Origin: Acinetobacter sp. ANC 3781
GTDB lineage: Bacteria > Pseudomonadota > Gammaproteobacteria > Pseudomonadales > Moraxellaceae
Direction: 5' to 3'
DNA: 64,000 bases
Assembly (NCBI RefSeq): GCF_004331285.1
Contig: NZ_SJOH01000018.1
Coordinates: 1-64,000 of the forward strand
Shown here: piece by piece, positions 48,166 to 56,590 of the stretch
Layout: each line of letters opens with the position of its first letter
How positions within the stretch are numbered: the first letter of the stretch is position 1
The notes under the pieces: model-generated
What the model saw: the letters and a program-made list of their open reading frames with translations, nothing else
What the model was told of the DNA's origin: nothing
Database searches by the model: none
Position numbers and translations under genes: made by a program

Positions 48166-48756
48166 TTAAAAGAAACGAATCACCACAGGTAACATACACA
48201 CCAGCAATAACATGGCCGATCCTTTATATAAAAGATCGGCTTTTATTTGCTTGGATTGGCCTGCCAAAATTGCACTTCCAAACGACATCCAGAACATCAC
48301 TGTAGGCAATAGCACCAAACTGAATGATGCAAACACCAAGACAAAATTGGTTGGATTATTCCAGGTTTCAATCGGTAAAATGCCCGTGGCAAACAATAAG
48401 GCTTTAGGATTTTTAAAGGTGGAAAAGAACAGTTGTCGAGGCCGGATAGAAGGATGACGTTGATTATGCTTTTCTAAATCTGAAGCTTTCCATAGATGGA
48501 AAGCCATCCAAACCACATAAAGAGCACTAAAAAAATGCACAATGTGAATAAAGTTAGGCCAGACTGGACTACATAAATGAATCAGCAATGCCCATAAATT
48601 AATCGCATAAAAATATCCGAGCAACTCTGCTGGAATAAATAAACTGGTCTTGGCAATGCCTTGTTGATGTGCAGAGCTTGCAAGTAATGCGTTAGTGGGA
48701 CCTGGGATCATCAGAACCGCAATCATTGCCAACACAAAAAGCCAACTCTCAATCAT
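48166..48756 (-). CDS. LysE-family translocator
   Basis: 196-aa membrane protein with six hydrophobic segments; MIPGPTNALLASSAHQQG (about 16-33) and FSTFKNPKALLFATGILP (about 109-126) are the conserved LysE blocks. Convergent with the DedA gene, 26 bp apart. Substrate unknown. It is a different branch from the LysE-type gene at 23867. Confidence 0.85.
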   Translation of the reverse strand: MIESWLFVLAMIAVLMIPGPTNALLASSAHQQGIAKTSLFIPAELLGYFYAINLWALLIHLCSPVWPNFIHIVHFFSALYVVWMAFHLWKASDLEKHNQRHPSIRPRQLFFSTFKNPKALLFATGILPIETWNNPTNFVLVFASFSLVLLPTVMFWMSFGSAILAGQSKQIKADLLYKGSAMLLLVCMLPVVIRFF

Positions 48757-48924
48757 AAAGACCTGATATCACCACTAGAAGAGTGGCACACCTTATACGA
48801 AAGTCACAAAAAGTAACAAGTATTTCGATCAGAAAATCATAACCTTATACGTTTAAATTTCATTCTCAAAAAACCAAGTATTTGATATTAAAATTATTTT
48901 CTTGAAACATTTTGCTAAAATTTT

Positions 48925-48963
48925 ATCACTCTGCTGTATCTTTAATCCACACAACAGAGTGAT
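48925..48963 (-). terminator. Hairpin after the Gly-rich lipoprotein gene
   Basis: ATCACTCTGCTGT / ACAACAGAGTGAT (one mismatch) with a 13-nt loop, then a T/A-rich tail, 9 bp after the stop of the gene on the minus strand. Weak U-tract. Confidence 0.6.
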
Positions 48964-48971
48964 TATTCAAA

Positions 48972-49364
48972 TCATTTTTGTACTTTATTACGAATAATAA
49001 TCGGACAATTTTTGAATTGAGCCGCCTGAACCACAGCTTCCTGTTCGCCTAACAGACGTGATAATTCAGTTTTTTTGGTATTTGAAGACTGTCCCATATT
49101 GACTGAAACACTTGGGCCAATACCCCAGCCACCACGACTGCCCCAACCACCGCCAACACCGACACCAACGCCTACACCAGTGCGCTTCGGTGTTTGTACA
49201 CCATTGTCGACATATTGCTGAATGCGGTTATATTCACTTTGTAATTGTTGACAGTTCAATGCCTGATACTGCGTTGGTGATACATAAGTCGGTTTGACCG
49301 TGGTCGCACATGCAGCTAATACAAGCGTACTACCTAGTAACAGGGTTAAATATATTGTTTTCAT
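48972..49364 (-). CDS. Gly-rich lipoprotein
   Basis: 130-aa lipoprotein with lipobox LAAC (Cys near 18), a helical segment (LNCQQLQSEYNRIQQYV), a Gly/Val-rich stretch (VGVGVGVGGGWGSRGGWGIG) and a second helical part. This Gly-rich hairpin resembles small envelope proteins that are common but uncharacterised. It starts just past the ParA stop; the ATG at 49364 opens the signal peptide. Confidence 0.7.
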   Translation of the reverse strand: MKTIYLTLLLGSTLVLAACATTVKPTYVSPTQYQALNCQQLQSEYNRIQQYVDNGVQTPKRTGVGVGVGVGGGWGSRGGWGIGPSVSVNMGQSSNTKKTELSRLLGEQEAVVQAAQFKNCPIIIRNKVQK

Positions 49365-49372
49365 GGAAAACC

Positions 49373-50215
49373 TCAAATCTTGTTTTGCTCAATTTCATTG
49401 AACAATGATTGATAGGCTTGCGTCAATTTATGATCAGTAGCCAAATGAATTAAAGGCTGATTTTTAAGATGTGATTCTTTCATTAAAATGGACGGTGGTA
49501 ACATACTTTCCAAAACAGGCAAACCTTCATCTTTGAGTTGTTGTACCACTTCACGTGGCAATTTTGCCTGAGCTTGAAACTGATTCACTACAATGCCTTC
49601 AATTTCCAGACGGTCATTATGATCATCTTGGGTTTCGATGACATTTTCAATCAGGGTTTTTAAAGCACGTTTCGAGAAAACATCACAATCAAAAGGAATC
49701 AGTACTCGCTCTGCGGCAATCAGTGCAGATAAAGTAAAGAAGTTGAACGCGGGTGGCGTATCAATATAAACCCGGTCATATTGCCCAGCCAACTGTTGCA
49801 AGGCATCACGCAATTTATAAATTTTATGTTTCGATTCTAAAGCATGTGCCAGTGCACCCAAGGTCGGACTGGCAGGAATCACATCCAAATTCTTAAAGGG
49901 TGATTGATGAACATAGCTTTCCAGGCCTTTGGAACGATTCTTTAAAATTGAACCAATCGCATTGCTTAAAAGTCCCTTACTCTGGGTGTTGCCCAGAACT
50001 TCTTCAAAATAATTTTCAACATTCGGCTCTAATGCAGGTTTATCAACCGAGTAAGTCGCATCATCTCCCAACAAATATTGACTGGAATTGGCTTGTGGAT
50101 CGAGATCAATCAGCAAAGTTTTAAAACCTTGATATGCACTGATTGCCGCTAAATTTACGGCAATACTTGACTTGCCTACCCCACCTTTTTGATTAAAAAC
50201 CACACGTGTCCGCAT
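49373..50215 (-). CDS. ParA-family ATPase, orphan
   Basis: 280-aa deviant Walker ATPase: VVFNQKGGVGKSSIAVNLA (about 5-23), DLDPQANSSQYLLG (about 38-51), YIDTPPAF (about 150-157). No parB or parS site is adjacent, and the start of the small lipoprotein gene lies 8 bp inside its 3' end. It may place a protein or plasmid-like cargo rather than the chromosome. Confidence 0.88.
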   Translation of the reverse strand: MRTRVVFNQKGGVGKSSIAVNLAAISAYQGFKTLLIDLDPQANSSQYLLGDDATYSVDKPALEPNVENYFEEVLGNTQSKGLLSNAIGSILKNRSKGLESYVHQSPFKNLDVIPASPTLGALAHALESKHKIYKLRDALQQLAGQYDRVYIDTPPAFNFFTLSALIAAERVLIPFDCDVFSKRALKTLIENVIETQDDHNDRLEIEGIVVNQFQAQAKLPREVVQQLKDEGLPVLESMLPPSILMKESHLKNQPLIHLATDHKLTQAYQSLFNEIEQNKI

Positions 50216-50297
50216 TGCAGCCCTCTATGCTTTATATTTATGTATTACTTACAGTTTAACCTACCCGCTTTGCTTCAAAAACAATTATGTCTAACAA

Positions 50298-50690
50298 TTA
50301 ACCGAAATTTGGCTTAATAATAACTAGACCAATAATTCCAATCAGTGCTATTACAGCAATGGCTAAGCCTGCGCGACGTTGTGCCAATAAAATACTGTCA
50401 TCTTTTTTATACGCTTTGATTAAAGATGAAAACAAAACCAAGAATAAAACCACCTTGGCATAGAACCATGGTTGCACTTCAAAATTTTTAATTACTAAAG
50501 AGGTTACACCAGTCAATATAATTAAGGTCATCGACAAATGTTGAAGTGCCACCAAGAGTTTCCGTGCTACAGGATTAGGCTGATTCCCTTGAACCCCGAC
50601 AAACAGAGTAAAAGCCCGAGCACTCACCACACCAATCAGCAATGCCACAATGCTCATATGTATAATTTTAACTGTCAACTGCATGTCCAT
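50298..50690 (-). CDS. SirB2-like membrane protein
   Basis: 130-aa protein with four membrane segments. MDMQLTVKIIHMSIVALLIG and LLVALQHLSMTLIILTGV fit the SirB family (PF04247), which was first linked to invasion gene expression but has no established function. The 12-bp gap to the BolA gene suggests co-transcription. Confidence 0.75.
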   Translation of the reverse strand: MDMQLTVKIIHMSIVALLIGVVSARAFTLFVGVQGNQPNPVARKLLVALQHLSMTLIILTGVTSLVIKNFEVQPWFYAKVVLFLVLFSSLIKAYKKDDSILLAQRRAGLAIAVIALIGIIGLVIIKPNFG

Positions 50691-50703
50691 TGTTCAATAT
50701 CCC

Positions 50704-51015
50704 TTATTCAGATTTGGGTGCATGGGCACAGTCAGGACTCGGCGTGGCTTGTCCTTCCCATTCCGACGGAACAAAAGCGTGGATTGCCAGTGCATGAATA
50801 CGGCTTGGACTCAGTAAATCACCTGCAGCAGCATAAATTTTTTGATGACGTTGCACTAAACGTAAACCCTGAAAAATATCACTGACCACAATCACTTTAA
50901 AATGCGATTCTTTACCGGGAAAATAACCGCCATGACCTGACGATTCATTTACCACTTCTAAATGTGTCGGAGATAAATCCTGAAGGCGTTGAATCAGTTG
51001 TTGTTCTAAAGTCAT
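50704..51015 (-). CDS. BolA-family protein
   Basis: 103-aa protein of the class II KH-like BolA fold: LEVVNESSGHGGYFPGKESHFKVIVVS and LVQRHQKIYAAAGDLL with the conserved His ligands (shown by key words). BolA partners with monothiol glutaredoxins in iron-sulfur handling and stress response. The start at 51015 (MTLEQQ) is used; a second ATG lies 6 nt upstream. Confidence 0.88.
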   Translation of the reverse strand: MTLEQQLIQRLQDLSPTHLEVVNESSGHGGYFPGKESHFKVIVVSDIFQGLRLVQRHQKIYAAAGDLLSPSRIHALAIHAFVPSEWEGQATPSPDCAHAPKSE

Positions 51016-51213
51016 AATCATATTCCCAAATTACTTAAGCGCTGGGTTGATTATAGCCTGTTCCGCTTCAATCTTTACCCTAAACCCGCTAAATCATTCA
51101 ACAGTTTTAATGAGTGATCATTCTGATTTAGATTATTTTTGCTTACAAAATCATCAAAAGCCTGGAAAATGGTTTTATTTTATGCAATTGATACAAGTTT
51201 TTTCACAAAGTTA

Positions 51214-51241
51214 TTGACCCTGTTTTTGCATACTGTATTAT
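51214..51241 (+). promoter_or_regulatory. Promoter of the tRNA-Gly pair
   Basis: TTGACC (51214-51219), 16-nt spacer, TATTAT (51236-51241), just upstream of the first tRNA. The short spacer matches strong stable-RNA promoters. Confidence 0.7.
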
Positions 51242-51250
51242 ACACGGCAT

Positions 51251-51323
51251 GCGGGAATAGCTCAGTTGGTAGAGCATAACCTTGCCAAGGTTGGGGTCGG
51301 GAGTTCGAGTCTCCTTTCCCGCT
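51251..51323 (+). tRNA. tRNA-Gly (anticodon GCC), CCA not encoded
   Basis: Cloverleaf with acceptor GCGGGAA / TTCCCGC, D arm AGCTCAGTTGGTAGAGCA, anticodon arm CCTTGCCAAGG (GCC) and T loop GTTCGAGTC. Discriminator T is followed by CAA, so CCA must be added. Confidence 0.95.
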
Positions 51324-51364
51324 CAAATTTTTAAGTGTAAGTTTTTTATAAAACTGCTCAATTT

Positions 51365-51440
51365 GCGGAAATAGCTCAGTTGGTAGAGCATAACCTTGCC
51401 AAGGTTGGGGTCGAGAGTTCGAGTCTCTTTTTCCGCTCCA
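51365..51440 (+). tRNA. tRNA-Gly (anticodon GCC), CCA encoded
   Basis: Acceptor GCGGAAA / TTTCCGC, body nearly identical to the first tRNA, discriminator T followed by encoded CCA. 41 bp separate it from the first. Probably one transcript from the promoter at 51214. Confidence 0.95.
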
Positions 51441-51445
51441 AATTC

Positions 51446-51479
51446 AAAAAGCCCTTATCAGAAGATAGGGGCTTTTTTA
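51446..51479 (+). terminator. Terminator of the tRNA-Gly transcript
   Basis: AAAAAGCCCTTATC ... GATAGGGGCTTTTTT stem-loop, 5 bp after the CCA. A near copy lies at 56556-56590. Confidence 0.85.
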
Positions 51480-51673
51480 TATTGATTTTTAAGTATATTT
51501 TATATATTTCATTCAATATATCTCAGGTAGCTTTATTATTTCTCATCGCAATATAATTTAGCTTTGTGACCCAATCGTGCCCAACTTTTATAAATGATCT
51601 TAAATTACATTAAATTTTCTTAAACTATTTACAAAATATCCAGTCATGTCATTTCGCTTTCTTAAAGTCTATT

Positions 51674-51943
51674 TTAAGCAAAAAATTGTGACCATGGCCA
51701 TTTTTTTATGACCAAATAACTATCCAACACCATGATTATTAATAATTTTATCAAAAAAAATAAATCTCCGACTTGAATATCTAAATGCTCACAAATACGA
51801 TCAAGTGTATTTAAGTCGATTCGGGTCAACTCTCCATTATAAAGTTTATGCAAAGTCGTTTTATTAATTCCAGTACCACAAATTAAATCAGTAACCCGCA
51901 TTTTTCTTTCTGCCAATAAAATTGGTAATTTGCAAATAACCAA
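51674..51943 (-). CDS. XRE-family regulator with extended tail
   Basis: About 89-aa helix-turn-helix protein: VICKLPILLAERKMRVTDLI, GTGINKTTLHKLYNGELTRI, TLDRICEHLDIQVGDLF. This is a common small regulator of mobile elements. The start is a TTG (51943), giving the usual N-terminus. After GDLFF the frame continues 26 residues because of an 8-T run; with 7 T it would stop at once, near the family's usual end. Confidence 0.65.
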   Translation of the reverse strand: MVICKLPILLAERKMRVTDLICGTGINKTTLHKLYNGELTRIDLNTLDRICEHLDIQVGDLFFLIKLLIIMVLDSYLVIKKWPWSQFFA

Positions 51944-51986
51944 TAAAAATTCTACCAATCCAATGAATTCTTGCAAAAATACAATT

Positions 51987-52118
51987 ATGACATCTACCTA
52001 CCTTGCCGCCCAACAACTGGCTGAAAAAATTCAGTATGACGCCCGTACTATTTGCAACCAACTTAAAGACAGTATCTTTAATGAAGGTGTTCACTACATC
52101 CGTCCTTTTGGTGGTTAA
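51987..52118 (+). pseudogene. Excisionase-like DNA-binding gene, truncated by IS
   Basis: The frame reads MTSTYLAAQQLAEKIQYDAR ... NEGVHYIRPFGG, then stops at the junction with the insertion sequence. Related small DNA-binding proteins in mobile elements continue with RKILY and more residues. It is divergent from the XRE gene (44 bp), a typical control region at the end of an integrated element. The family name is inference. Confidence 0.6.
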
Positions 52119-52179
52119 TGTGTGCTGATAAAAACGTAGGCTTGAACTTGGTAAACAACCATATTCATGAGGAGTTTAT

Positions 52180-52496
52180 ATGAGCAAAAAACAAAAGATT
52201 TATAACGATCAATTCAAAGCTGAAGTCATTAAATTGATTAAACAGAAAGATGACAATGTCAGTGCTACCGCACGTAAACTTGGCATCTCAATGCAGACAC
52301 TTTCAAATTGGTTCAACAAGGCAAAAACCGGAAGGCTAGCAGGGACAAAACAAGATAATCCAAATCTTATTGCCCCTATTAGAAGAAAACAAAAAAATGA
52401 AGAATCTGCTTAAAATTGCTGAAATGGAGCGAGAATTCTTAAAAAAAGCGGCAGCGTACTTCGCCAAAGAAAGTCAGTGAAGTACGCACTAATGAA
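52180..52496 (+). pseudogene. IS3-family transposase OrfA, frameshifted
   Basis: Helix-turn-helix transposase subunit (MSKKQKIYNDQFKAEVIKLI, ATARKLGISMQTLSNWFNKA). After about residue 62 the original frame is lost (it ends at 52413 as RRKQKNEESA); the expected continuation LLEENKKMKNLLKIAEMERE to FAKESQ is present in the next frame, from about 52370 to the stop near 52480. A one-base indel is the simplest cause. Confidence 0.7.
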
Positions 52497-52705
52497 AAAG
52501 TATAAATCTTCTTTCCCGATTAGTTTCTTGGTTCGTCAATTGAGTGTTTCTGTTTCAGGTTTCTATGATTGGTTGCGTAACGGATTGAGCCGTCGAGCTA
52601 TACAATTTAATCAAAAATCAATCCTCGTTAAATTAGTGCAGCTAGAAACTCAAGAAATTTATGGGCAATTTACTTGGCGCTATTTTACTGATTTTCTCCG
52701 CAGCC
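52477..52705 (+). pseudogene. IS3-family transposase OrfB, 3' truncated
   Basis: Begins MKYALMKKYKSSFPISFLVR with the typical orfB helix-turn-helix (LSVSVSGFYDWLRNGLS) and continues to about TQEIYGQFTWR, after which the frame runs into acnA terminator DNA. The integrase catalytic DDE domain is missing. Confidence 0.7.
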
Positions 52706-52724
52706 ATCTTGTCTTTACAGACAC

Positions 52725-52753
52725 AAAAAACCCGGCAGGTGTCGGGCTTTTTT
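52725..52753 (-). terminator. Terminator of acnA
   Basis: GCCCGACACCTGCCGGG hairpin with T6 on the minus strand, 9 bp past the acnA stop. Confidence 0.85.
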
Positions 52754-52761
52754 CATTAAAT

Positions 52762-55518
52762 TTAGGAAGCGAGCAAATTGCGCAAGACATAGTGCAAGAT
52801 ACCACCGGCCTTAAAGTATTCCACCTCATTCAAGGTATCAATGCGGCACAACACTCGAAAATGGCTACACGTACCATCGCTATCTTGCACATCAACTTGC
52901 AGCATTTGATGCGGATGAATATCGTCCGACAAGCCTAAAATTGACAGTGTTTCATGTCCGGTTAGGTTCAATATCTGCCGGTTCTGACCCTCTACAAACT
53001 GTAAAGGTAACACCCCCATGCCAACCAGATTGGAACGGTGAATCCGCTCAAAACTTTCAGCAATCACCGCTTTCACTCCCAATAGGTTGGTGCCTTTGGC
53101 CGCCCAGTCACGTGAAGAACCGGTGCCATATTCTTTCCCGGCAATAATCACTAGCGGGGTTTGTTCTGCCTGATAGCGCATTGCCGCATCATAAATCGAG
53201 AGTTTTTCTGCACTTGGAATATGCAGGGTATTGCCACCTTCCTCCCCACCTAGCATTTCATTTTTGATGCGGATATTGGCAAAGGTGCCTCGCATCATCA
53301 CCTCATGGTTGCCACGGCGGGAGCCATAAGAGTTAAAGTCTTTTGCATCAACCCCCTGTTGCTGCAAATATCGTCCGGCAGGACTATCTTTTTTGATATT
53401 GCCTGCAGGGGAAATATGGTCCGTCGTGACTGAATCGCCCAATACAGCCAAAATCCGTGCCTGTTTGATCTGCTGAACTGGTCGCACCGGCTGATCAATT
53501 TCTGCAAAGAAGGGTGGATGTCGGATATAGGTCGATTGTTCATCCCAAGCATAGGTTTGACTTTGTGGAATCTGGATCGCTTTCCACTTGGCATCGCCTT
53601 CAAACACTTCCGCATATTCTTTATGGAACATCTCGGTATTCACGTTCTGCAGTGCGGCATCGATTTCCACCTGTGTCGGCCAGATATCTTTTAAATAAAC
53701 CGCTTGGCCATCAAAGCCCTCACCTATCGGCTCAGTAGTGAGATCAGTTCGAATATTCCCGACCAAACCATAGGCAACAACCAAGGGTGGAGACGCTAGC
53801 CAGTTGGTTTTCACCAATGGATGCACCCGTCCTTCAAAGTTACGGTTTCCGGAGAGCACTGAGGCTACATTCAAATCGAAACATTGCACAGCTTCTTCAA
53901 TCGCTTCAGGCAAAGGTCCCGAATTACCAATACAGGTGGTACAGCCATAACCAACCAGGTTATAACCCAGCCGATTCAAATAAGGCATCAACCCTGCTGC
54001 ATTGAGATAATCGGTGACTACCTTGGAACCTGGAGCCAGTGAACTTTTCACCCAAGGTTTCCGCTGCAAACCTTTTTCGAGTGCTTTTTGGGCTAATAGT
54101 CCTGCTGCCAACATGACACTGGGATTCGAGGTATTGGTACAGGAGGTAATGGCTGAAATCACCACATCGCCATGCTGCAACGGATATTTTTTATCATCAA
54201 TGACACAAAAAGCACTTTCATGGGGCAGATTGGCTTGTTTCGCTTCAACAGCCATGCCTCCCCCCCCTTCATTTTCCAGACGCTCTTTTTCCTCTTTGAC
54301 CGGTTTCAACGTCAGTTCCATGAAGGCATCAAAGGTTTTTGGTACTTGCGACAATAGCACACGATCCTGCGGACGTTTCGGACCCGCCAGACTGGCTTCT
54401 ACCGTTGACATATCTAAAGCCAGAGTGTCTGTAAAGACTGGTTCATCCCCCGGATTGCGCCACAATCCTTGCAACTTGCTATAGGCCTCTACCAAGGCAA
54501 TTCTTTCGGGCTGACGTCCAGTTAAACGTAAATAGGAAAGAGTCACCTCATCAATCGGGAAAAAGCCACAGGTAGCGCCATACTCGGGTGCCATATTGGC
54601 AATAGTGGCACGGTCAGCCAATGGTAAATCGGCCAGACCATCGCCATAAAATTCGACAAATTTTCCAACTACACCTTTTTGACGCAGCATCTGGGTAATG
54701 GTCAGCACCAGATCAGTTGCTGTAATACCTTCTTTGAGTTTACCGATGAGCTTAAAGCCGATCACTTCCGGAATCAGCATGGAGATCGGTTGGCCCAGCA
54801 TGGCCGCTTCCGCTTCGATGCCGCCCACCCCCCAACCTAACACGCCTAAGCCATTGATCATGGTGGTATGTGAATCGGTACCGACCAAGGTATCAGGAAA
54901 GGCAAAACGCTGCCCATCGACCTCATTGCTCCAGACTACTTGTGCCAGATGTTCCAGATTGACCTGATGGCAAATCCCGGTTCCTGGCGGTACCACGCGA
55001 AACTGATTAAATGCCGCCTGTCCCCAACGCAAAAACTGGTAGCGCTCGCCATTGCGTTGCATCTCAATTGCGACATTCTGCTCAAAAGCTTGCGGGCTGG
55101 CAAAGTAATCGACCATTACCGAGTGATCGATGACTAAATCCACCGGTGACAGCGGATTAATTTTTTCCGGATCACCGCCGGCTTTGGCCACCGCTGCACG
55201 CATCGCGGCAAGATCAACCACTGCGGGAACACCGGTAAAATCCTGCATTAGCACCCGTGCCGGACGATACTGGATTTCCTGTTCTGAGGTTCGGTTATTT
55301 AGCCACTCTGCCAAGGCATGAATATGCTCGGTTTTCACCGTGAGCTGATCTTCAAAACGCAGTAAATTTTCCAGCAAGACTTTTAAAGATTTTGGCAGCC
55401 GGGACAGGTCGCCCAACTGCACTTGCAATTTGGACAGGTTGAAAATCTGATAGTGTTCTGAACCGACGGTTAATGTTTCTAAGGTATTAAAACTATTGAT
55501 ATCACTATACTTAGCCAT
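52762..55518 (-). CDS. acnA: Aconitate hydratase A
   Basis: 918-aa [4Fe-4S] enzyme that interconverts citrate and isocitrate. Cluster cysteines are in SAITSCTNTSNP (about 460) and GCTTCIGNSG (about 527-536), and the swivel domain has GSSRDWAAKG (about 800). The length and N-terminal part match AcnA/IRP1-type rather than AcnB or AcnD. It is monocistronic. Its 3' end abuts a broken IS. Confidence 0.96.
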   Translation of the reverse strand: MAKYSDINSFNTLETLTVGSEHYQIFNLSKLQVQLGDLSRLPKSLKVLLENLLRFEDQLTVKTEHIHALAEWLNNRTSEQEIQYRPARVLMQDFTGVPAVVDLAAMRAAVAKAGGDPEKINPLSPVDLVIDHSVMVDYFASPQAFEQNVAIEMQRNGERYQFLRWGQAAFNQFRVVPPGTGICHQVNLEHLAQVVWSNEVDGQRFAFPDTLVGTDSHTTMINGLGVLGWGVGGIEAEAAMLGQPISMLIPEVIGFKLIGKLKEGITATDLVLTITQMLRQKGVVGKFVEFYGDGLADLPLADRATIANMAPEYGATCGFFPIDEVTLSYLRLTGRQPERIALVEAYSKLQGLWRNPGDEPVFTDTLALDMSTVEASLAGPKRPQDRVLLSQVPKTFDAFMELTLKPVKEEKERLENEGGGGMAVEAKQANLPHESAFCVIDDKKYPLQHGDVVISAITSCTNTSNPSVMLAAGLLAQKALEKGLQRKPWVKSSLAPGSKVVTDYLNAAGLMPYLNRLGYNLVGYGCTTCIGNSGPLPEAIEEAVQCFDLNVASVLSGNRNFEGRVHPLVKTNWLASPPLVVAYGLVGNIRTDLTTEPIGEGFDGQAVYLKDIWPTQVEIDAALQNVNTEMFHKEYAEVFEGDAKWKAIQIPQSQTYAWDEQSTYIRHPPFFAEIDQPVRPVQQIKQARILAVLGDSVTTDHISPAGNIKKDSPAGRYLQQQGVDAKDFNSYGSRRGNHEVMMRGTFANIRIKNEMLGGEEGGNTLHIPSAEKLSIYDAAMRYQAEQTPLVIIAGKEYGTGSSRDWAAKGTNLLGVKAVIAESFERIHRSNLVGMGVLPLQFVEGQNRQILNLTGHETLSILGLSDDIHPHQMLQVDVQDSDGTCSHFRVLCRIDTLNEVEYFKAGGILHYVLRNLLAS

Positions 55519-55945
55519 CTAGTTTCCCTCCGGCTTGAGATGTTATTTTTATGATCACAGTTAACCACTTCTTTACTTACTGTATGCCAACTGCGCGGCG
55601 GGTTTGTTATTATTTATTATTGGATTGCGCTAGGCAGTTAAAATGCAGGGCTGCTAGATTGTAAAGTCTAATTAGATTTCTTTAATCTAATAGGATCTAA
55701 TCAGCTAATAAAGCACTTCATTACCAATCTACCTTATCAACCGGTACATTTCATTTAGCCGCCTTTACTGTGGCTGAGTTTAAATCATCCAGAACTTTAA
55801 ACTACAGTAACTTTTCTTCGCGTTGCACACTTTTGTACCAATAATATTCGCGAAAAAGTAATTGCATTCAAGCAAGCAGTCTTCAATGTGGTTTTAATAA
55901 TCGAGATGATCATTGTAAAAAGCTTTTTATTTCTGATGTCCCAAA
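55519..55945. other. Upstream region of acnA
   Basis: 428 bp with the acnA 5' region. It contains TCTAAT-type repeats (TCTAATTAGA at 55667-55676, AATCTAAT at 55684-55691, ATCTAATC at 55695-55702) that could be regulator sites. No ORF or RNA is convincing. Confidence 0.4.
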
Positions 55946-55999
55946 ATGGGCAATGGAAACTCGCCCCTGCCTACGCTATTACTTTCTGCGAAGGCCCAA

Positions 56000-56224
56000 A
56001 TGGATATTATGGGTGAGGCGCTGGATATTACTCAACAAGCCATGGTCAAACTAGGTTCTCAGGAAGCAGATCTTTCTGTTAAAGAAGTCGATGAAATTAT
56101 TAGCTCGATTTGTGAGGTTGCAAGCCGATTCAATAAAATCACTCAAGAAAGATTACCTGAGCAGATTCGATCAGAAACCCTCCCGATGATCCAAAGCCGG
56201 ATTGAAAATAAATTGGCTTTTTAA
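56000..56224 (+). CDS. Small protein of unknown function
   Basis: 74-aa (or 92-aa) helical protein (MDIMGEALDITQQAMVKLGS ... IENKLAF). No domain recognised. From 55946 the frame gives 92 aa, but AAGG lies 5 nt before the ATG at 56000 and nothing convincing precedes 55946. It lies alone in the accessory region between acnA and the tRNA remnant. Confidence 0.4.
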   Translation: MDIMGEALDITQQAMVKLGSQEADLSVKEVDEIISSICEVASRFNKITQERLPEQIRSETLPMIQSRIENKLAF

Positions 56225-56494
56225 CTAAAAAATAAATACCGATCATTCATCAATATTTTGATTACTTCTACTGGCGAAATTCAGTACTCAAAACTAATTT
56301 TTTATCAATCAGTAAAAATTAAAAATATTAAAAAATATATGTTGGCAATTATTGTTGAATATAAACAACTTTAAAAGTGACCAACTTCTTCTTACCCCAC
56401 CCTACCTTAAATGACAACCCAAAATCTTAGAACTATAAATATATGTTTTATATAATTAAATTAATATAATTTTAATATATTTAATGTAATTTAT
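56225..56494. other. AT-rich spacer
   Basis: Highly AT-rich (runs such as AATATATTTAA). I see nothing in it beyond its base composition, which fits accessory DNA. Confidence 0.5.
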
Positions 56495-56590
56495 GTTGGT
56501 GACTCTTGCCAAGACTGGGGGGCGATTGTTCGAGTCTCTTTTTCCGCTCCAAATTCAAAAAAGCTCTTATCGAAAGATAGGGCTTTTTTT
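56495..56590 (+). pseudogene. Degenerate tRNA-Gly 3' end with terminator copy
   Basis: GTTGGT, CTTGCCAAG, and GTTCGAGTCTCTTTTTCCGC-TCCA (56528-56551) match the second tRNA-Gly, but the acceptor 5' half and D arm are gone and the T stem is not paired (GATTG against CTCTT). The following AAATTCAAAAAAGC ... GATAGGGCTTTTTTT copies the tRNA terminator. It is a remnant of a duplicated tRNA end, as an attachment site would leave. Confidence 0.7.

Larger units (their letters stand above)
52119..52705 (+). mobile_element. Broken IS3-family insertion sequence
   Basis: Starts with TGTGCTGATAAAAACG, then a GAGGAG ribosome-binding site and orfA, then the first third of orfB. It ends at about 52705 against the acnA terminator, without a right end. 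Both transposase frames are damaged, so it cannot move. I could not assign it to a named IS. Confidence 0.7.

Noticed and set aside
49373..50215. Plasmid or phage partition locus
   Set aside because: No parB, parS-like repeats or replication gene is nearby and base composition is like the core genome.
53298..55321. Numerous ORFs opposite or within acnA
   Set aside because: High-GC coding DNA leaves open alternative frames; none shows a ribosome-binding site or protein motif.
56495..56551. Third functional tRNA-Gly
   Set aside because: The acceptor 5' strand and D arm are missing and the T stem does not pair.
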